NCBI GenBank assembly: GCA_964036195.1
Contig: OZ038452.1
Coordinates: 5,884,704 to 5,948,703 of the forward strand
Reading direction: 5' to 3'
DNA from: Sphaerolaimus hirsutus
Lineage: Eukaryota > Nematoda > Chromadorea > Monhysterida > Sphaerolaimidae
DNA: 64,000 nucleotides
The translations under genes and the position numbers were made by a program. Under the pieces are notes generated by a model. That model saw nothing but the letters and a program-made list of their open reading frames with translations, made no database searches and was not told the origin of the DNA. Shown piece after piece: positions 8,978-18,503 of this stretch; position 1 is the stretch's first letter, and every line of letters begins with the position of its first letter.

Positions 8978-11900
8978 TTGAGATCGAGGGGGCCAGCAAG
9001 CTTACAAGGGGACACCATAGAACAAGTTTGGCACGCTGCGTTGGAGAAGCAGAAACAAGCACGAAGGCGCGCGCGACAACAGAAGGCTGGGCAAGAAGTG
9101 GACGCACAACTTGCTGCAGCTGAGAGTCAAGCAGGAGACAGTGAGTCGAACGATTCGGTTAACCCTGAAATAGAGGCGCCGGAAGCGCTAGAGGAGAGTG
9201 AAAGTCAACGCTGGTCTGGACAGACAGCTGAGGACACCCCGGTAATCAGGTTATCAACGGTTGAAGGTGCAGGGCCTGCGCCAGACAGTTTCAGTCAGTG
9301 GAAGACGCCAGCTGTACCGGCAGCGGCGCGGCAGCTAACGTCCAGCGCAGAAGCGGAAGAAGCGCCTGGGACAAGCAGACAAGCTGCAGGAAAGGAAGCA
9401 GGAAAGACAGGTAAGTGGTCTAAGCTTCGGAGGACACTGGGTTGGAGCGCGGGCAGCTCATCCATATCGCCTGGAGTGCGATCGGGTTCTGAAGTCGGTT
9501 CAGACGGATACGTTGGTGACAGCGAGCCTCTAGGGCAGCCGTCGATTCAACGTGATTACCCTGTGATTGCAGCTGAGCTTGGAGCTACTGCAGATCAATT
9601 TCCCGTGATTGAAAATACCGTAGCGGAACTGTTGGAGACAGCGACGCAGAGTGGAGACACTTCCCCGGCGCTGCAGTTAAGCCCACCGAAGAGCACTTCG
9701 ACGCCGAGAGACGTGTCAGGTAACAGTAGCCGAAATTTATCGAGCGACCAGTCGAGATCGCAGAGCGCAACTGCAAAGGCTAGACGCCAGTTAATTAAGA
9801 CTGAAAATTCAAATAATCCCCCCGTGATAGTTATTAGCAGCCCCGCAAGCAGAATGACAAATAACGGCGCGAACCAGACGGCGGCTCCGGCGCTGGAAGA
9901 CAGGTACGCAAAGGTCACTAATGCGGACTTAATTTACCAAGCTACCATAATGGATCTGGACCCGGTGCAAACAACGCCAACCTGTGCACAATGGACACCT
10001 AAAAAGGCATGTGCAGCTGCGAAGAAATGGGCAAACATGATGAGTCAGGCGAGACCGGTTGGTGCTTTCTCACAGAATGGTGGTGAACCAGGGGACTTGC
10101 GTATGGTGACACTAATTAAAATTGCTATGAATTTATGGGGAAGTGACCCAGCCGCCGAGGTACCTAGGGTGGAACATTTTTTGCAGGAATTCGAAGCGCA
10201 CCACAGCGTACATAGCGACGATATAGTTGACCTGACGACTGCGTACCAACAGCACAATCAAGCCGTACAAAATCAGAATGCGACGCTGGGAGGAAATTCA
10301 CCGGCTAGTGGCCAGCAGCCGATAGTGCTGACCAATGGTCAAGCAGCGCCCTTACAGTCATCAACGGCACCAGCGGCGCCCCCGTCGGCAGCTGGAACGA
10401 ACCAGGTGAGAACTGTTACGCAGCGACGCGCTCGATCCCGTTCGCCAGCATCCTCCAGGAGCTCGTCAGCTACATCTGAAGTGGCGCGGCCCACGGACCC
10501 GGGACAAAATTGGCAATTAGAGCAAAGTAATGCGGCAGTCATCACAGCCCTAGCACAGCAATGTGGATATTTTCGCGGCAAGCCAAATGAGGGTTTCAGG
10601 GACTGGAGAAGGAGCTGGGACACGGTATGTGATGCGCTGCGCATAAAGTTACAGGAGCGGAAGCCGCTGGTGAAATTGTTTCTGAAGGGCAGTGCCAGAG
10701 CCATTTTCAACACGCGGTACAGAGAATTGCGCGACCTGAACTACAAGGACATGATGCAGGCACTGGAAAAGTTCTATGAAAATCCGAATGACAAACATCA
10801 TGCACAGAGAGAGATTTTTGAGACGCGACAGGGCGCAGATGAGTCGGTACTGGAATGGGCGGTACGTTTGGAAAAGTTGATAAAACGCGCCTATCCAGGC
10901 ATGGGTCATGAAAAACGAGGTGACACATGCATGATAAAATTTCATGGAGGACTGAGAAATGAAATTCGGCGCAATGTACCTGTCACGGCGTCTATCACTT
11001 GGAAGGAGATGGTTGACAACGCACGCGCACAAGAGAGCTTTCTGGAAGCAGAACAGAGCCAGAATAAGGGAGAAAAATCCAAACAGGATGTGGTTGCCAG
11101 CGCTACAGACAAGGTAATGGACAGGTTGATGGCGCTAAACATGCCCGCCATGGCTGGACTGCCGTCCCAGGCCGACAAGACGTTAGAAACAATGGAACAG
11201 AAAATGACTGAGAGTGTTGCCAAATTCGACTCTGTGCACCAAGAGATAGCGAAGAAATTAGCGCAGCTGGGCGCGTTGGAAGGTAAACTTTTGGGATTGA
11301 ATAGGGACCCCCCTAAATTGCCCCCACGAAAATTTGACAAAGGATGTTGGGAATGTGGCTCTGAAGAGCATATCAGATATGAGTGCCCCAAACTAACCCC
11401 AGAACAAAGGGAACAGTATTTCAAAAGGAGCCGCGGCGGCGGAGCATCCAGAGGAAATGGACGTGGGCGCGGCGGAGGACAACGTGGTGGCTATCAGGGA
11501 AATAATCAAGCCCAAGCGATGCAGCCAGGTATGGTGCCCATGCAATACGCATATCCGCAGTGGCAACCAGCGCAGCCGATGCCTGTACAACCAGCGCAGA
11601 CGGTACAGAGGGCTGGCGATATGAACATGCAACCGCAAATGATGGCTTATCAAACGCCGCCAGCTAACTGGATGGCTATGGGACCGGATGGGCGCATGCA
11701 ACAATATAACATGCAACCGGTACAGGTAAGTAACCCACACGTAGAGTCGCTGAACCCCACGCGAGTGTCCAGTACGACTGGAATGACCATGCATGTGCGC
11801 GAAGATGATCGCTGCATGATGATACGTCCCGTTAATAAATTAATCCCTGTGATGCAAGGCCTGGAATTAGAGGATGAGGAACCTGACAAACTGGTCCCAG

Positions 11901-14900
11901 AGTCACCCGAAGAGCAGCAGCGCACTACTGGAATGCATGTGCTCGCGCAGGAGCGGGAATTCTGGATCAAACCATGGGCATACATGCGAACTGAAAAAGG
12001 TTACCTGTTTCGAACTACCTGGCTGGCCTTTCTACGCAGGATTGGAATGCATGATTTGAGAGAAACGGACTGTACGTTGTGGCCTAATTGCCCTGCAGAC
12101 GACCACTCGGACACGCTGACTGAGGTGCCCTTGGATGTGCTCATGAACATCAGCCTGGACCCGTTTTTGTACGCCACGCCGGCCGCCCTGCCGCCACGTA
12201 CTGGCTCCAGCAACCAGGTAGACAGGTATATGGGTTTTCTGTCTACTGAGGAAGGGGTGCGCCCCGCGCCGCGCGCATATTCAGAACCCCCCTACATGCC
12301 TCAGGTCGCACAGTCGCTGTTTTTCGTATTGGCAGTTGGGTTAATTATAATGGGATTAGCCTTTTTGCCGGGCGCGGGCGCGACTACCATGCCCTCGTTT
12401 CCACTGCTCTGCAGCGATTTGACAGATCACTACGATTTATACACGTACCCCCCTCTACCCAATTGCACGGCTATTGTTGACACTACGGCGTCATTAGAAC
12501 GGCCACGAAAATTGACACTGACAATCTACAAGCGAAATATGGTAGAATATCGTGCGGCAGCACACAGGTGTGTGGCCTCTACCCGAACGGCAAAGACGTA
12601 TCAGAACTTCTGGGGCGACGTCACGCTGGAAAAGTTTGATTCTAACCCCCGATCTGTGGGCGCCGCCGAGTGCGAAGGCATGATTAAATATCACAAGTGC
12701 AACAATGGGCCCATGACCCCTGTGAGTGATTTGGACAACGCATGGGACACCCAGTATCCCACCAATGTTAGCTACTCAGGACATGGATTATACTGTTGCA
12801 AATGGGTGAGCGAAACGACGCCACACTGTGGGCTGTTTCGAGGGGAAGTACGAATGAGATATGGAGCCAACACCATGCAAAGCACGCTGGGTGAGGTTAG
12901 CAAGTGCAATTATGAAATGGGTGCATGCACGCTAGAAGACGGCAGCCAATTAACATGGAAACCGAACCCGAAGGCGGAATGCCCTTATGAAAAATGGCGT
13001 GAAATGCATGGACGCATTAGACAGGACATCTGGCTAGCCGATGATCATACACTATCACTGTCCTTCAGAGCACATGAAGAGGTTGAATCATGCGGCATTA
13101 AATTATGGAAATCGGACCAGGATATTGTAGTGGCGCCATTTGAGAAGGCAGTGATTCGAAGCGTCAGACAAAAACGAGCGCAAGGTCGACCCACGCTGGG
13201 AATAGTGAGCGCAGGCCAATTAGCAGCCAGCATGCAGGCGGTATACGAAACAGCAGAACAAACCATGCGCGCGCAGGCCGTAGCCACCTGCAAGAATGTG
13301 CAACACTTCCAAGAATTTGTGCGCCTGGCTATGAGCGAACACGCAACTACGACAGCCAGATGGTACATGAATGATAACGAAATAATTGCCAAACCCGCGC
13401 CGGACGGATTTCTGGTTCACAAATGTTTTGCGGTAAAAACATACGAGATCATGAAAGAGAAGAAGTCTCCAGAATGCTACGAAACAGTACCTGTGCAAGT
13501 TAGCGTACACGGGCAGAATGTGACGCTGCACATGAATAGGTTGACAAACATTTTGCATTTTCAAGCGATCCCGGGCTCATGCACCAATGCGCACAATCGT
13601 GTGGTAATGTTAAATGGACAATGGTACAAATATCTACCGGAAGTCGGCGGCCTGGAACATTTGCCTATGTATAACACCCACAGTTTTCCGCAGAAATGGC
13701 AGCAGGAAAAGGTCAGGGATGTGCATCATCAGATTTTTGCCGCCACGACTATGTACAACTTGTCAGAATTATTGCCGACGACCACCCTGAATGACGTATG
13801 GCATGCATATTCAATCGTGCGGCAAATTACGCAGGGGGCGGAGCCGAGAGTGGAATCACACATGCAAAGACATCGAACCTTGGCAAAATCGGTATTAGCG
13901 CTGGGATGGTGGGATTTTGACACCTGGCGCACCTGGCTACAAGTATGGATCTATCTGATATGTGCACTGGTCACCATGCAGTATTTACTAGCCGCGCTCA
14001 TGGCTGCAGCGCCGGAAATGGCCGTGACTTTGGTGAACAGGGCAAAGGAAAAAATCAAAAGGCGACCAAAGACAGAAGAAAAGTCCAATATCATTGTCGA
14101 ATTGGCTGAGGACCGCCCTAGCGAACAGGTAAAGGTAAGAACGGTAATTAACCCGTGCGTGGGAATGCCAAGTGGCATGCCCGCACTCACGGGCGCGCGT
14201 CGTTTTCCCGCTATACAATACAGTATCAACAGAAAATGCGATCTGGAAGAAGAATCGGTGTGCATGATCACCTTCTCGACGGAAGAAAGAGACAACATCC
14301 ATCAAGTAGCCAATCGACGTGAAGAGATTGTGCATGTGTACTACAGCCCATCCATTACCATAACCATTGATGGGAGAGAATATCGAAGATGTCTACTGGA
14401 CACAGGCGCCATGCGTTCATTATGCAACAGAGACGTGCTGATGCGACACAAGGAAAAGGCCACTAAGCATGATGAAGTTTCACCTATTGGAGCCCTTAGG
14501 TGTGCAGCAGACTCGAAACTTTTGGTATTGGGACAAATGGAAGTACCGGTAACCATGGGAAACCACACCTTCGGGATTGTGTTTCAGGCAGTGAACGGAT
14601 TAGCTGGTGAAATTCTAATTGGTGCAGATGTCTTACGGCACATGGTAGTGGACCTACCTGCAAGGGAATTACGAATCCCTACGGCTAATGCGATCATTCC
14701 CTTTGATAACCCAGACCCGGAAGTGCAGCAGCGCAGAATTTACGCTATTGTGAATGAGAAAATAGAAATTCTGGCTAGACATGAAGCGCTAGTGACCGCA
14801 AAATTATCTGCCCCCATGGATGAAAGGTTATTTACGGTCATGGGATTGGATACGGTAGGTGAACGCTGTGGCGTTATGGCTGCTTCAGCGGCCTATGAAA

Positions 14901-15577
14901 CTAGTGCCCCTGTGTTTCAGGTGAGATGTGCAAATGTACGAAACCAGCCCGTAGTGCTACAGGTAGGACAGCGCATTGCAGTGGTCGAACCAGTGGACTG
15001 CGTGCTGAAGGTGAAACCTGGAGACCCTCCCGCTGAATGGGTGAAGCAGTGCTATGACAGAGATGTGTGTCGACAGGTTCAAGCGACTGAACCTCCCCCC
15101 AAAGTAGCCGAAGACAAATTAGGACCTCCACTGCAAGTTGCATGTCCAGATGGACACGTGATGGAATTTACCGTGCCAGAAACATTGACGGACGAACGCA
15201 GAGAGGAACTGAAAAAGGTGATTTTGCAGTACAAAGAAGCTTTTGCCCGACACAAGTATGACATCGGCTACAGCGAATTAGTGGACTACCGGTTGCAATT
15301 GGTGGACAAAAAGCCAATTGCTTGCAGAATGTACCGGTTGAGTCTGGATGATCAGCAATACTTAGAAAATCATTTGAGATGCCTCATCGAGCACGACATC
15401 GTGGAACCCAGTACGAGCCCGTATTGTGCCCCCACGCTGGTGGTATCCAAACCGGATGGATCAAAGCGGATGGTAATTGATTACAGACGCCTGAACGCTG
15501 TTTTGCACGCTCCCCAATTCCCATTACCCCGCTTAGATGAAACAGTCGAATCTTTATGTAGCTGCAAGTATTTTTAG
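8978..15577 (+). CDS. Gag / envelope-like glycoprotein / protease / N-terminal RT polyprotein
   Basis: Open frame of 2,199 codons from TTG 8978; it is actually open from 8924, and the first in-frame ATG is at 9854 (residue 293). Residues 1-292 are Ser/Ala/Glu-rich. About 512-700 is a retrotransposon Gag capsid-like domain. C790-C793-H798-C803 is a CX2CX4HX4C zinc knuckle, followed by an RGG-rich and a Pro/Gln/Met-rich stretch. Residues 1113-1135 form a hydrophobic, signal-peptide-like segment ending in an Ala/Gly-rich stretch. The Cys-rich region after it has sequons at N1162, N1263, N1514 and N1594 and a furin-like RQKR at 1397-1400. A membrane anchor lies at about 1657-1677, followed by a basic tail. 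An aspartic protease follows with DTGA at 1808 and an ILIGAD motif. RT starts near 2060 and is cut by TAG 15575-15577. The glycoprotein module between Gag and protease is highly unusual. How it is released or separately expressed is unknown. Confidence 0.9.
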   Translation: MRSRGPASLQGDTIEQVWHAALEKQKQARRRARQQKAGQEVDAQLAAAESQAGDSESNDSVNPEIEAPEALEESESQRWSGQTAEDTPVIRLSTVEGAGPAPDSFSQWKTPAVPAAARQLTSSAEAEEAPGTSRQAAGKEAGKTGKWSKLRRTLGWSAGSSSISPGVRSGSEVGSDGYVGDSEPLGQPSIQRDYPVIAAELGATADQFPVIENTVAELLETATQSGDTSPALQLSPPKSTSTPRDVSGNSSRNLSSDQSRSQSATAKARRQLIKTENSNNPPVIVISSPASRMTNNGANQTAAPALEDRYAKVTNADLIYQATIMDLDPVQTTPTCAQWTPKKACAAAKKWANMMSQARPVGAFSQNGGEPGDLRMVTLIKIAMNLWGSDPAAEVPRVEHFLQEFEAHHSVHSDDIVDLTTAYQQHNQAVQNQNATLGGNSPASGQQPIVLTNGQAAPLQSSTAPAAPPSAAGTNQVRTVTQRRARSRSPASSRSSSATSEVARPTDPGQNWQLEQSNAAVITALAQQCGYFRGKPNEGFRDWRRSWDTVCDALRIKLQERKPLVKLFLKGSARAIFNTRYRELRDLNYKDMMQALEKFYENPNDKHHAQREIFETRQGADESVLEWAVRLEKLIKRAYPGMGHEKRGDTCMIKFHGGLRNEIRRNVPVTASITWKEMVDNARAQESFLEAEQSQNKGEKSKQDVVASATDKVMDRLMALNMPAMAGLPSQADKTLETMEQKMTESVAKFDSVHQEIAKKLAQLGALEGKLLGLNRDPPKLPPRKFDKGCWECGSEEHIRYECPKLTPEQREQYFKRSRGGGASRGNGRGRGGGQRGGYQGNNQAQAMQPGMVPMQYAYPQWQPAQPMPVQPAQTVQRAGDMNMQPQMMAYQTPPANWMAMGPDGRMQQYNMQPVQVSNPHVESLNPTRVSSTTGMTMHVREDDRCMMIRPVNKLIPVMQGLELEDEEPDKLVPESPEEQQRTTGMHVLAQEREFWIKPWAYMRTEKGYLFRTTWLAFLRRIGMHDLRETDCTLWPNCPADDHSDTLTEVPLDVLMNISLDPFLYATPAALPPRTGSSNQVDRYMGFLSTEEGVRPAPRAYSEPPYMPQVAQSLFFVLAVGLIIMGLAFLPGAGATTMPSFPLLCSDLTDHYDLYTYPPLPNCTAIVDTTASLERPRKLTLTIYKRNMVEYRAAAHRCVASTRTAKTYQNFWGDVTLEKFDSNPRSVGAAECEGMIKYHKCNNGPMTPVSDLDNAWDTQYPTNVSYSGHGLYCCKWVSETTPHCGLFRGEVRMRYGANTMQSTLGEVSKCNYEMGACTLEDGSQLTWKPNPKAECPYEKWREMHGRIRQDIWLADDHTLSLSFRAHEEVESCGIKLWKSDQDIVVAPFEKAVIRSVRQKRAQGRPTLGIVSAGQLAASMQAVYETAEQTMRAQAVATCKNVQHFQEFVRLAMSEHATTTARWYMNDNEIIAKPAPDGFLVHKCFAVKTYEIMKEKKSPECYETVPVQVSVHGQNVTLHMNRLTNILHFQAIPGSCTNAHNRVVMLNGQWYKYLPEVGGLEHLPMYNTHSFPQKWQQEKVRDVHHQIFAATTMYNLSELLPTTTLNDVWHAYSIVRQITQGAEPRVESHMQRHRTLAKSVLALGWWDFDTWRTWLQVWIYLICALVTMQYLLAALMAAAPEMAVTLVNRAKEKIKRRPKTEEKSNIIVELAEDRPSEQVKVRTVINPCVGMPSGMPALTGARRFPAIQYSINRKCDLEEESVCMITFSTEERDNIHQVANRREEIVHVYYSPSITITIDGREYRRCLLDTGAMRSLCNRDVLMRHKEKATKHDEVSPIGALRCAADSKLLVLGQMEVPVTMGNHTFGIVFQAVNGLAGEILIGADVLRHMVVDLPARELRIPTANAIIPFDNPDPEVQQRRIYAIVNEKIEILARHEALVTAKLSAPMDERLFTVMGLDTVGERCGVMAASAAYETSAPVFQVRCANVRNQPVVLQVGQRIAVVEPVDCVLKVKPGDPPAEWVKQCYDRDVCRQVQATEPPPKVAEDKLGPPLQVACPDGHVMEFTVPETLTDERREELKKVILQYKEAFARHKYDIGYSELVDYRLQLVDKKPIACRMYRLSLDDQQYLENHLRCLIEHDIVEPSTSPYCAPTLVVSKPDGSKRMVIDYRRLNAVLHAPQFPLPRLDETVESLCSCKYF
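9411..9416 (+). promoter_or_regulatory. Candidate internal splice donor (CAG|GTAAGT)
   Basis: A full consensus donor, CAG|GTAAGT, lies inside the ATG-less part of the first ORF. A second copy of the same 9-mer is at 11723-11731, just downstream of the RGG region and upstream of the envelope-like module. Either might serve a subgenomic mRNA. No transcript evidence is available here. Confidence 0.25.
11726..11731 (+). promoter_or_regulatory. Candidate splice donor between Gag and envelope-like module
   Basis: GTAAGT preceded by CAG. Possible acceptors before the signal-like segment are ATTCAG ending near 12284 and CCTCAG ending at 12304. Splicing here could express the glycoprotein separately from Gag-Pol. 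This is inference from consensus matches only. Confidence 0.25.
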
Positions 15578-18284
15578 CAGTGCCGACATAAACCAAGCTT
15601 TCTATAACATTGCTTTGCATCCAGATGATCGACACATCACGTCATTCAGAAATGTTTTTGGACAATTTCAACTGAAACGTTTACCCATGGGATTAAAATG
15701 CTCACCTAGTTTAGCACAGCGCTGTTTTGAATTAGCTATGGCCGGTTTAATACATCGAAATGTATTATTATACATCGATGATTTACTGATTTATAGTGCA
15801 ACCTGGGAAACACATTTATATGACATAGGACAGGTGTTAGAAAGACTAATTAGGAATAATTTCAAAATTAGTCCAAAAAAGTGTTTTTTCGCACGCGTCA
15901 CAGCTGTACGCTTTCTAGGATTTATGATTGGCCGTGACGGCGTGTGCGTACCAGATGATAAACGGCACATAATTCAGGACTGGCCGGTACCCACTACCGT
16001 AAAAGAGGTAAAAGGATTCCTGGGAGCTATCGGGTTTTTCAGACGCATGATTCACAGATGCGCAGAGCTAGCAGTACCCTTGTCAAATCTCACGCGTACG
16101 GGACCAAGAGAGAATTACAATAGCGACACCCCGGTGGATTTGACATCGAAACCCAAGGCACTGGAAGCTTTCCATAAGCTCAAGGAAGCATTGTTAGGAA
16201 GCCCATGTCTGCAATTTCCCGATCCTAAACGTATGTTTATAATTATCACGGACGCCTCTAAAATTGCTGTTGCAGGCGTGCTAGCACAACGAGCAGAGGA
16301 CGAGAAAATACTACATGCATGTGCCTTTTACAGCCGGAAGTTAGGTGCAACCCAAAGCAAATGGCCAGCGATTTCCCTGGAAGCGTGTGCAATCTACGAA
16401 AGCATACGTAACTGGCATTGTTATCTGGCGGGACGGCCCTTTGAAGTCTGGACTGACGCCAAGAGTATTTCATGGGTAAAGAATCCTAATTTAGAGACTA
16501 CCCCGCACGCCATGCTGCACAAGTTCGCTTTAGCAATTACGCCGTACCAAATCACGTTCAAGCATTTGCGGGGAAAAAGCAACGAATTAGCAGATGCATT
16601 ATCCAGAAGACAAGACGCACCAGTGGTATTCGACGAGAAAAAGGACCTGGATGAGGCTTTTGAGCAGTTCGCACAAGTTACGTGCCGTGAAATTGCTATC
16701 CCGCACGATAAGCAGGTTACGGTAGCTGCGGCAAGCAGGACAGCGTACCAGCCAATCAGCGTAAACGAGGAGGCGGAGTTACTGCGACCAATCAGCGACC
16801 GGACGCGCGGGCGAAAAGAGGCGGAGTCACCCGGGCTGCGAGAGCGGCAGCGGAATGCGGAAGCGCCTGGAACCGGAACAATGGCTGGTGGTTCAGGAGC
16901 CGGAAATGAAGTTGTTCCGGGTTTGACGAGTGCAACTAAGCGCAGTACAATCATGGCACTACCTCCAATGACTTCGGTTGACAAATTGAAGCGACTACAA
17001 GCAGAAGAACCATACATAGCCACAACTATAGAAGTGTGTCGCGCAGATAATTTTTACAGCGCCGCGCCGTATTTTATTGACCAATACGGTTTGCTACGTC
17101 GCCAGGCGGGAACGTCCCAAATACCAGGTATACAATTATACGACCCCGTATGTATTCCGTCGGAATTAGTTCCATTCGTGTTAGAATTAGCTCACAATCA
17201 CCCTACGGCGGGCCATTTAGGAATAATAAAAACATTTGAAAGATTACAGGAATTCGCGTGGTTTCCAGGAATGCGGCCAGAAAGTGCGCGCTGGGTTGCC
17301 ACCTGCCCTTCGTGCAACGCCAAGAAAGGTCTCAGAGCGGCAATGCGAACTCAAATGGTGTGCCGCCAGGTAGCCAAAAGGCCAGGTGATGTGATAGCGG
17401 TAGACGCAATAGGACCTTTACTAACCACGAAACGCAGAAACCGACATGTGTTAGTATTTGTTGATCAGTGCACACGTTTTGGAATTGCTGTGCCCGTTCC
17501 CGACATAAAACAAGACACAGTATCATTTGCATTTCTGTTGCACATTTTGCCTATATTTAGTGTGCCGGCCATTATACTCAGTGATAACGCCCCTAGCTTT
17601 ACCGAGGGCACTTTTGCCAAGCTTCTACAATATTTGAACGCGACCCAACATACATCATTTGCGTACACCCCCAAGAGCAACGGAATGGTGGAACGTAGGA
17701 ATGGTGTTCTGATGGAAATAGTATCACACTACGTAAATCGTACACATGACGATTGGGACATACATTTAGGCGCCGCTGTACACGCGTACAATACATCGAA
17801 ACACCCTTCCTTGCAAACCACCCCCTATGCGTTGCTATTTGGCAAGCCTGCTGCGTCCATGTGGGAGCGAATGATCGAGCCTCCCCCTGACAACGAGGCA
17901 TTGCCCTCATTGCCGCATAAGCGCGCTCTTATAAATGAATTAGGCGCGCGTCTGACCACAGCACGCGAAGCAGCGCATACCGCTTTAGCAAAGGCGCAGC
18001 AAAAAGAGCAATTTTACGCCAATCGCCGTGCGCGCCGATTGAATGTGCAACGCGGGCAAGCGGTACGCGTATACACGCCGCGTATTACGCAGTTGACGGG
18101 CCCTAGTAAGAAATTCGCGCCTCGCTTTATCGGCCCGTATGAGTGCATTGATTATGCCCACCCATTAGTGACTTTATTCAACAATATTAATAAGAAAATT
18201 TATGTAGTTCATGCGGATCGTTGCAAGGCAACCAGTGAATATTTAATTCCCCCTTCTTACAGTGAATTATACGGCGACGACTAA
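15576..18284 (+). CDS. Pol continuation: RT, RNase H, integrase
   Basis: Continues RT in the +1 frame relative to the first ORF. The break falls in a T5 run at 15571-15575, and the frame itself is open from 15537. Numbering from 15576: the RT catalytic YIDD starts at residue 66. RNase H acidic residues are D226, E269 and D294. An HHCC zinc domain starts near 540 (HNHPTAGH ... CPSC). Integrase catalytic residues are D610, D670 and E706, giving D-59-D-35-E spacing, and a GPY/F module (FIGPYE) lies near the C terminus. The order RT-RH-IN is that of Ty3/gypsy and retroviruses. All catalytic residues are present, so the module looks functional except for the frame break. Roles: copying the element RNA into DNA, degrading the RNA strand, and inserting the DNA. 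The stop at 18282-18284 leaves 219 bases before the helicase ORF. Confidence 0.95.
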   Translation, partial: SSADINQAFYNIALHPDDRHITSFRNVFGQFQLKRLPMGLKCSPSLAQRCFELAMAGLIHRNVLLYIDDLLIYSATWETHLYDIGQVLERLIRNNFKISPKKCFFARVTAVRFLGFMIGRDGVCVPDDKRHIIQDWPVPTTVKEVKGFLGAIGFFRRMIHRCAELAVPLSNLTRTGPRENYNSDTPVDLTSKPKALEAFHKLKEALLGSPCLQFPDPKRMFIIITDASKIAVAGVLAQRAEDEKILHACAFYSRKLGATQSKWPAISLEACAIYESIRNWHCYLAGRPFEVWTDAKSISWVKNPNLETTPHAMLHKFALAITPYQITFKHLRGKSNELADALSRRQDAPVVFDEKKDLDEAFEQFAQVTCREIAIPHDKQVTVAAASRTAYQPISVNEEAELLRPISDRTRGRKEAESPGLRERQRNAEAPGTGTMAGGSGAGNEVVPGLTSATKRSTIMALPPMTSVDKLKRLQAEEPYIATTIEVCRADNFYSAAPYFIDQYGLLRRQAGTSQIPGIQLYDPVCIPSELVPFVLELAHNHPTAGHLGIIKTFERLQEFAWFPGMRPESARWVATCPSCNAKKGLRAAMRTQMVCRQVAKRPGDVIAVDAIGPLLTTKRRNRHVLVFVDQCTRFGIAVPVPDIKQDTVSFAFLLHILPIFSVPAIILSDNAPSFTEGTFAKLLQYLNATQHTSFAYTPKSNGMVERRNGVLMEIVSHYVNRTHDDWDIHLGAAVHAYNTSKHPSLQTTPYALLFGKPAASMWERMIEPPPDNEALPSLPHKRALINELGARLTTAREAAHTALAKAQQKEQFYANRRARRLNVQRGQAVRVYTPRITQLTGPSKKFAPRFIGPYECIDYAHPLVTLFNNINKKIYVVHADRCKATSEYLIPPSYSELYGDD

Positions 18285-18391
18285 AAAATTGATTAATTAG
18301 CCGTTACGATCATCGCCGTCGCGTCAAACAACACGAAACCAGGTACAACAGGTATGAAGTGTGTGTGAAAGTGTCTGTGTTTTTTTTTTAG
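18285..18391 (+). promoter_or_regulatory. Intergenic leader with strong candidate splice acceptor
   Basis: Between pol and the helicase ORF. TGTG, nine Ts and AG end at 18391, a textbook 3' splice acceptor. From 18392 to the helicase ATG at 18504 there is no ATG. This fits a spliced subgenomic mRNA in which the helicase is the first ORF, analogous to retroviral env mRNA. No promoter is evident. Confidence 0.45.
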
Positions 18392-18395
18392 GAAG

Positions 18396-18437
18396 CTCGT
18401 GCACCCCTTTTGCCCACGGGCAACTGGACCGCACGAG
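18396..18437 (+). other. Potential RNA hairpin upstream of helicase ATG
   Basis: Outer arms CTCGTGC (18396-18402) and GCACGAG (18431-18437) enclose an inner perfect stem TTGCCC / GGGCAA (18410-18415, 18418-18423) with a 2-base loop, separated by two 7-base internal strands. It lies directly after the candidate splice acceptor, so it would be in the 5' leader of the helicase mRNA. Confidence 0.5.
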
Positions 18438-18503
18438 TTCTTGTTACTTTCCCCGTTCATAAAACTTCGCAATTAATTATTTTATCACATTATTATAATT
18501 ATA

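Noticed and set aside
15537..15577. Independent start codon for pol at 15537
   Set aside because: This ATG lies in the overlap, out of register with RT homology. Conserved RT sequence only begins in this frame after the T5 run, so it is not a credible protein start.
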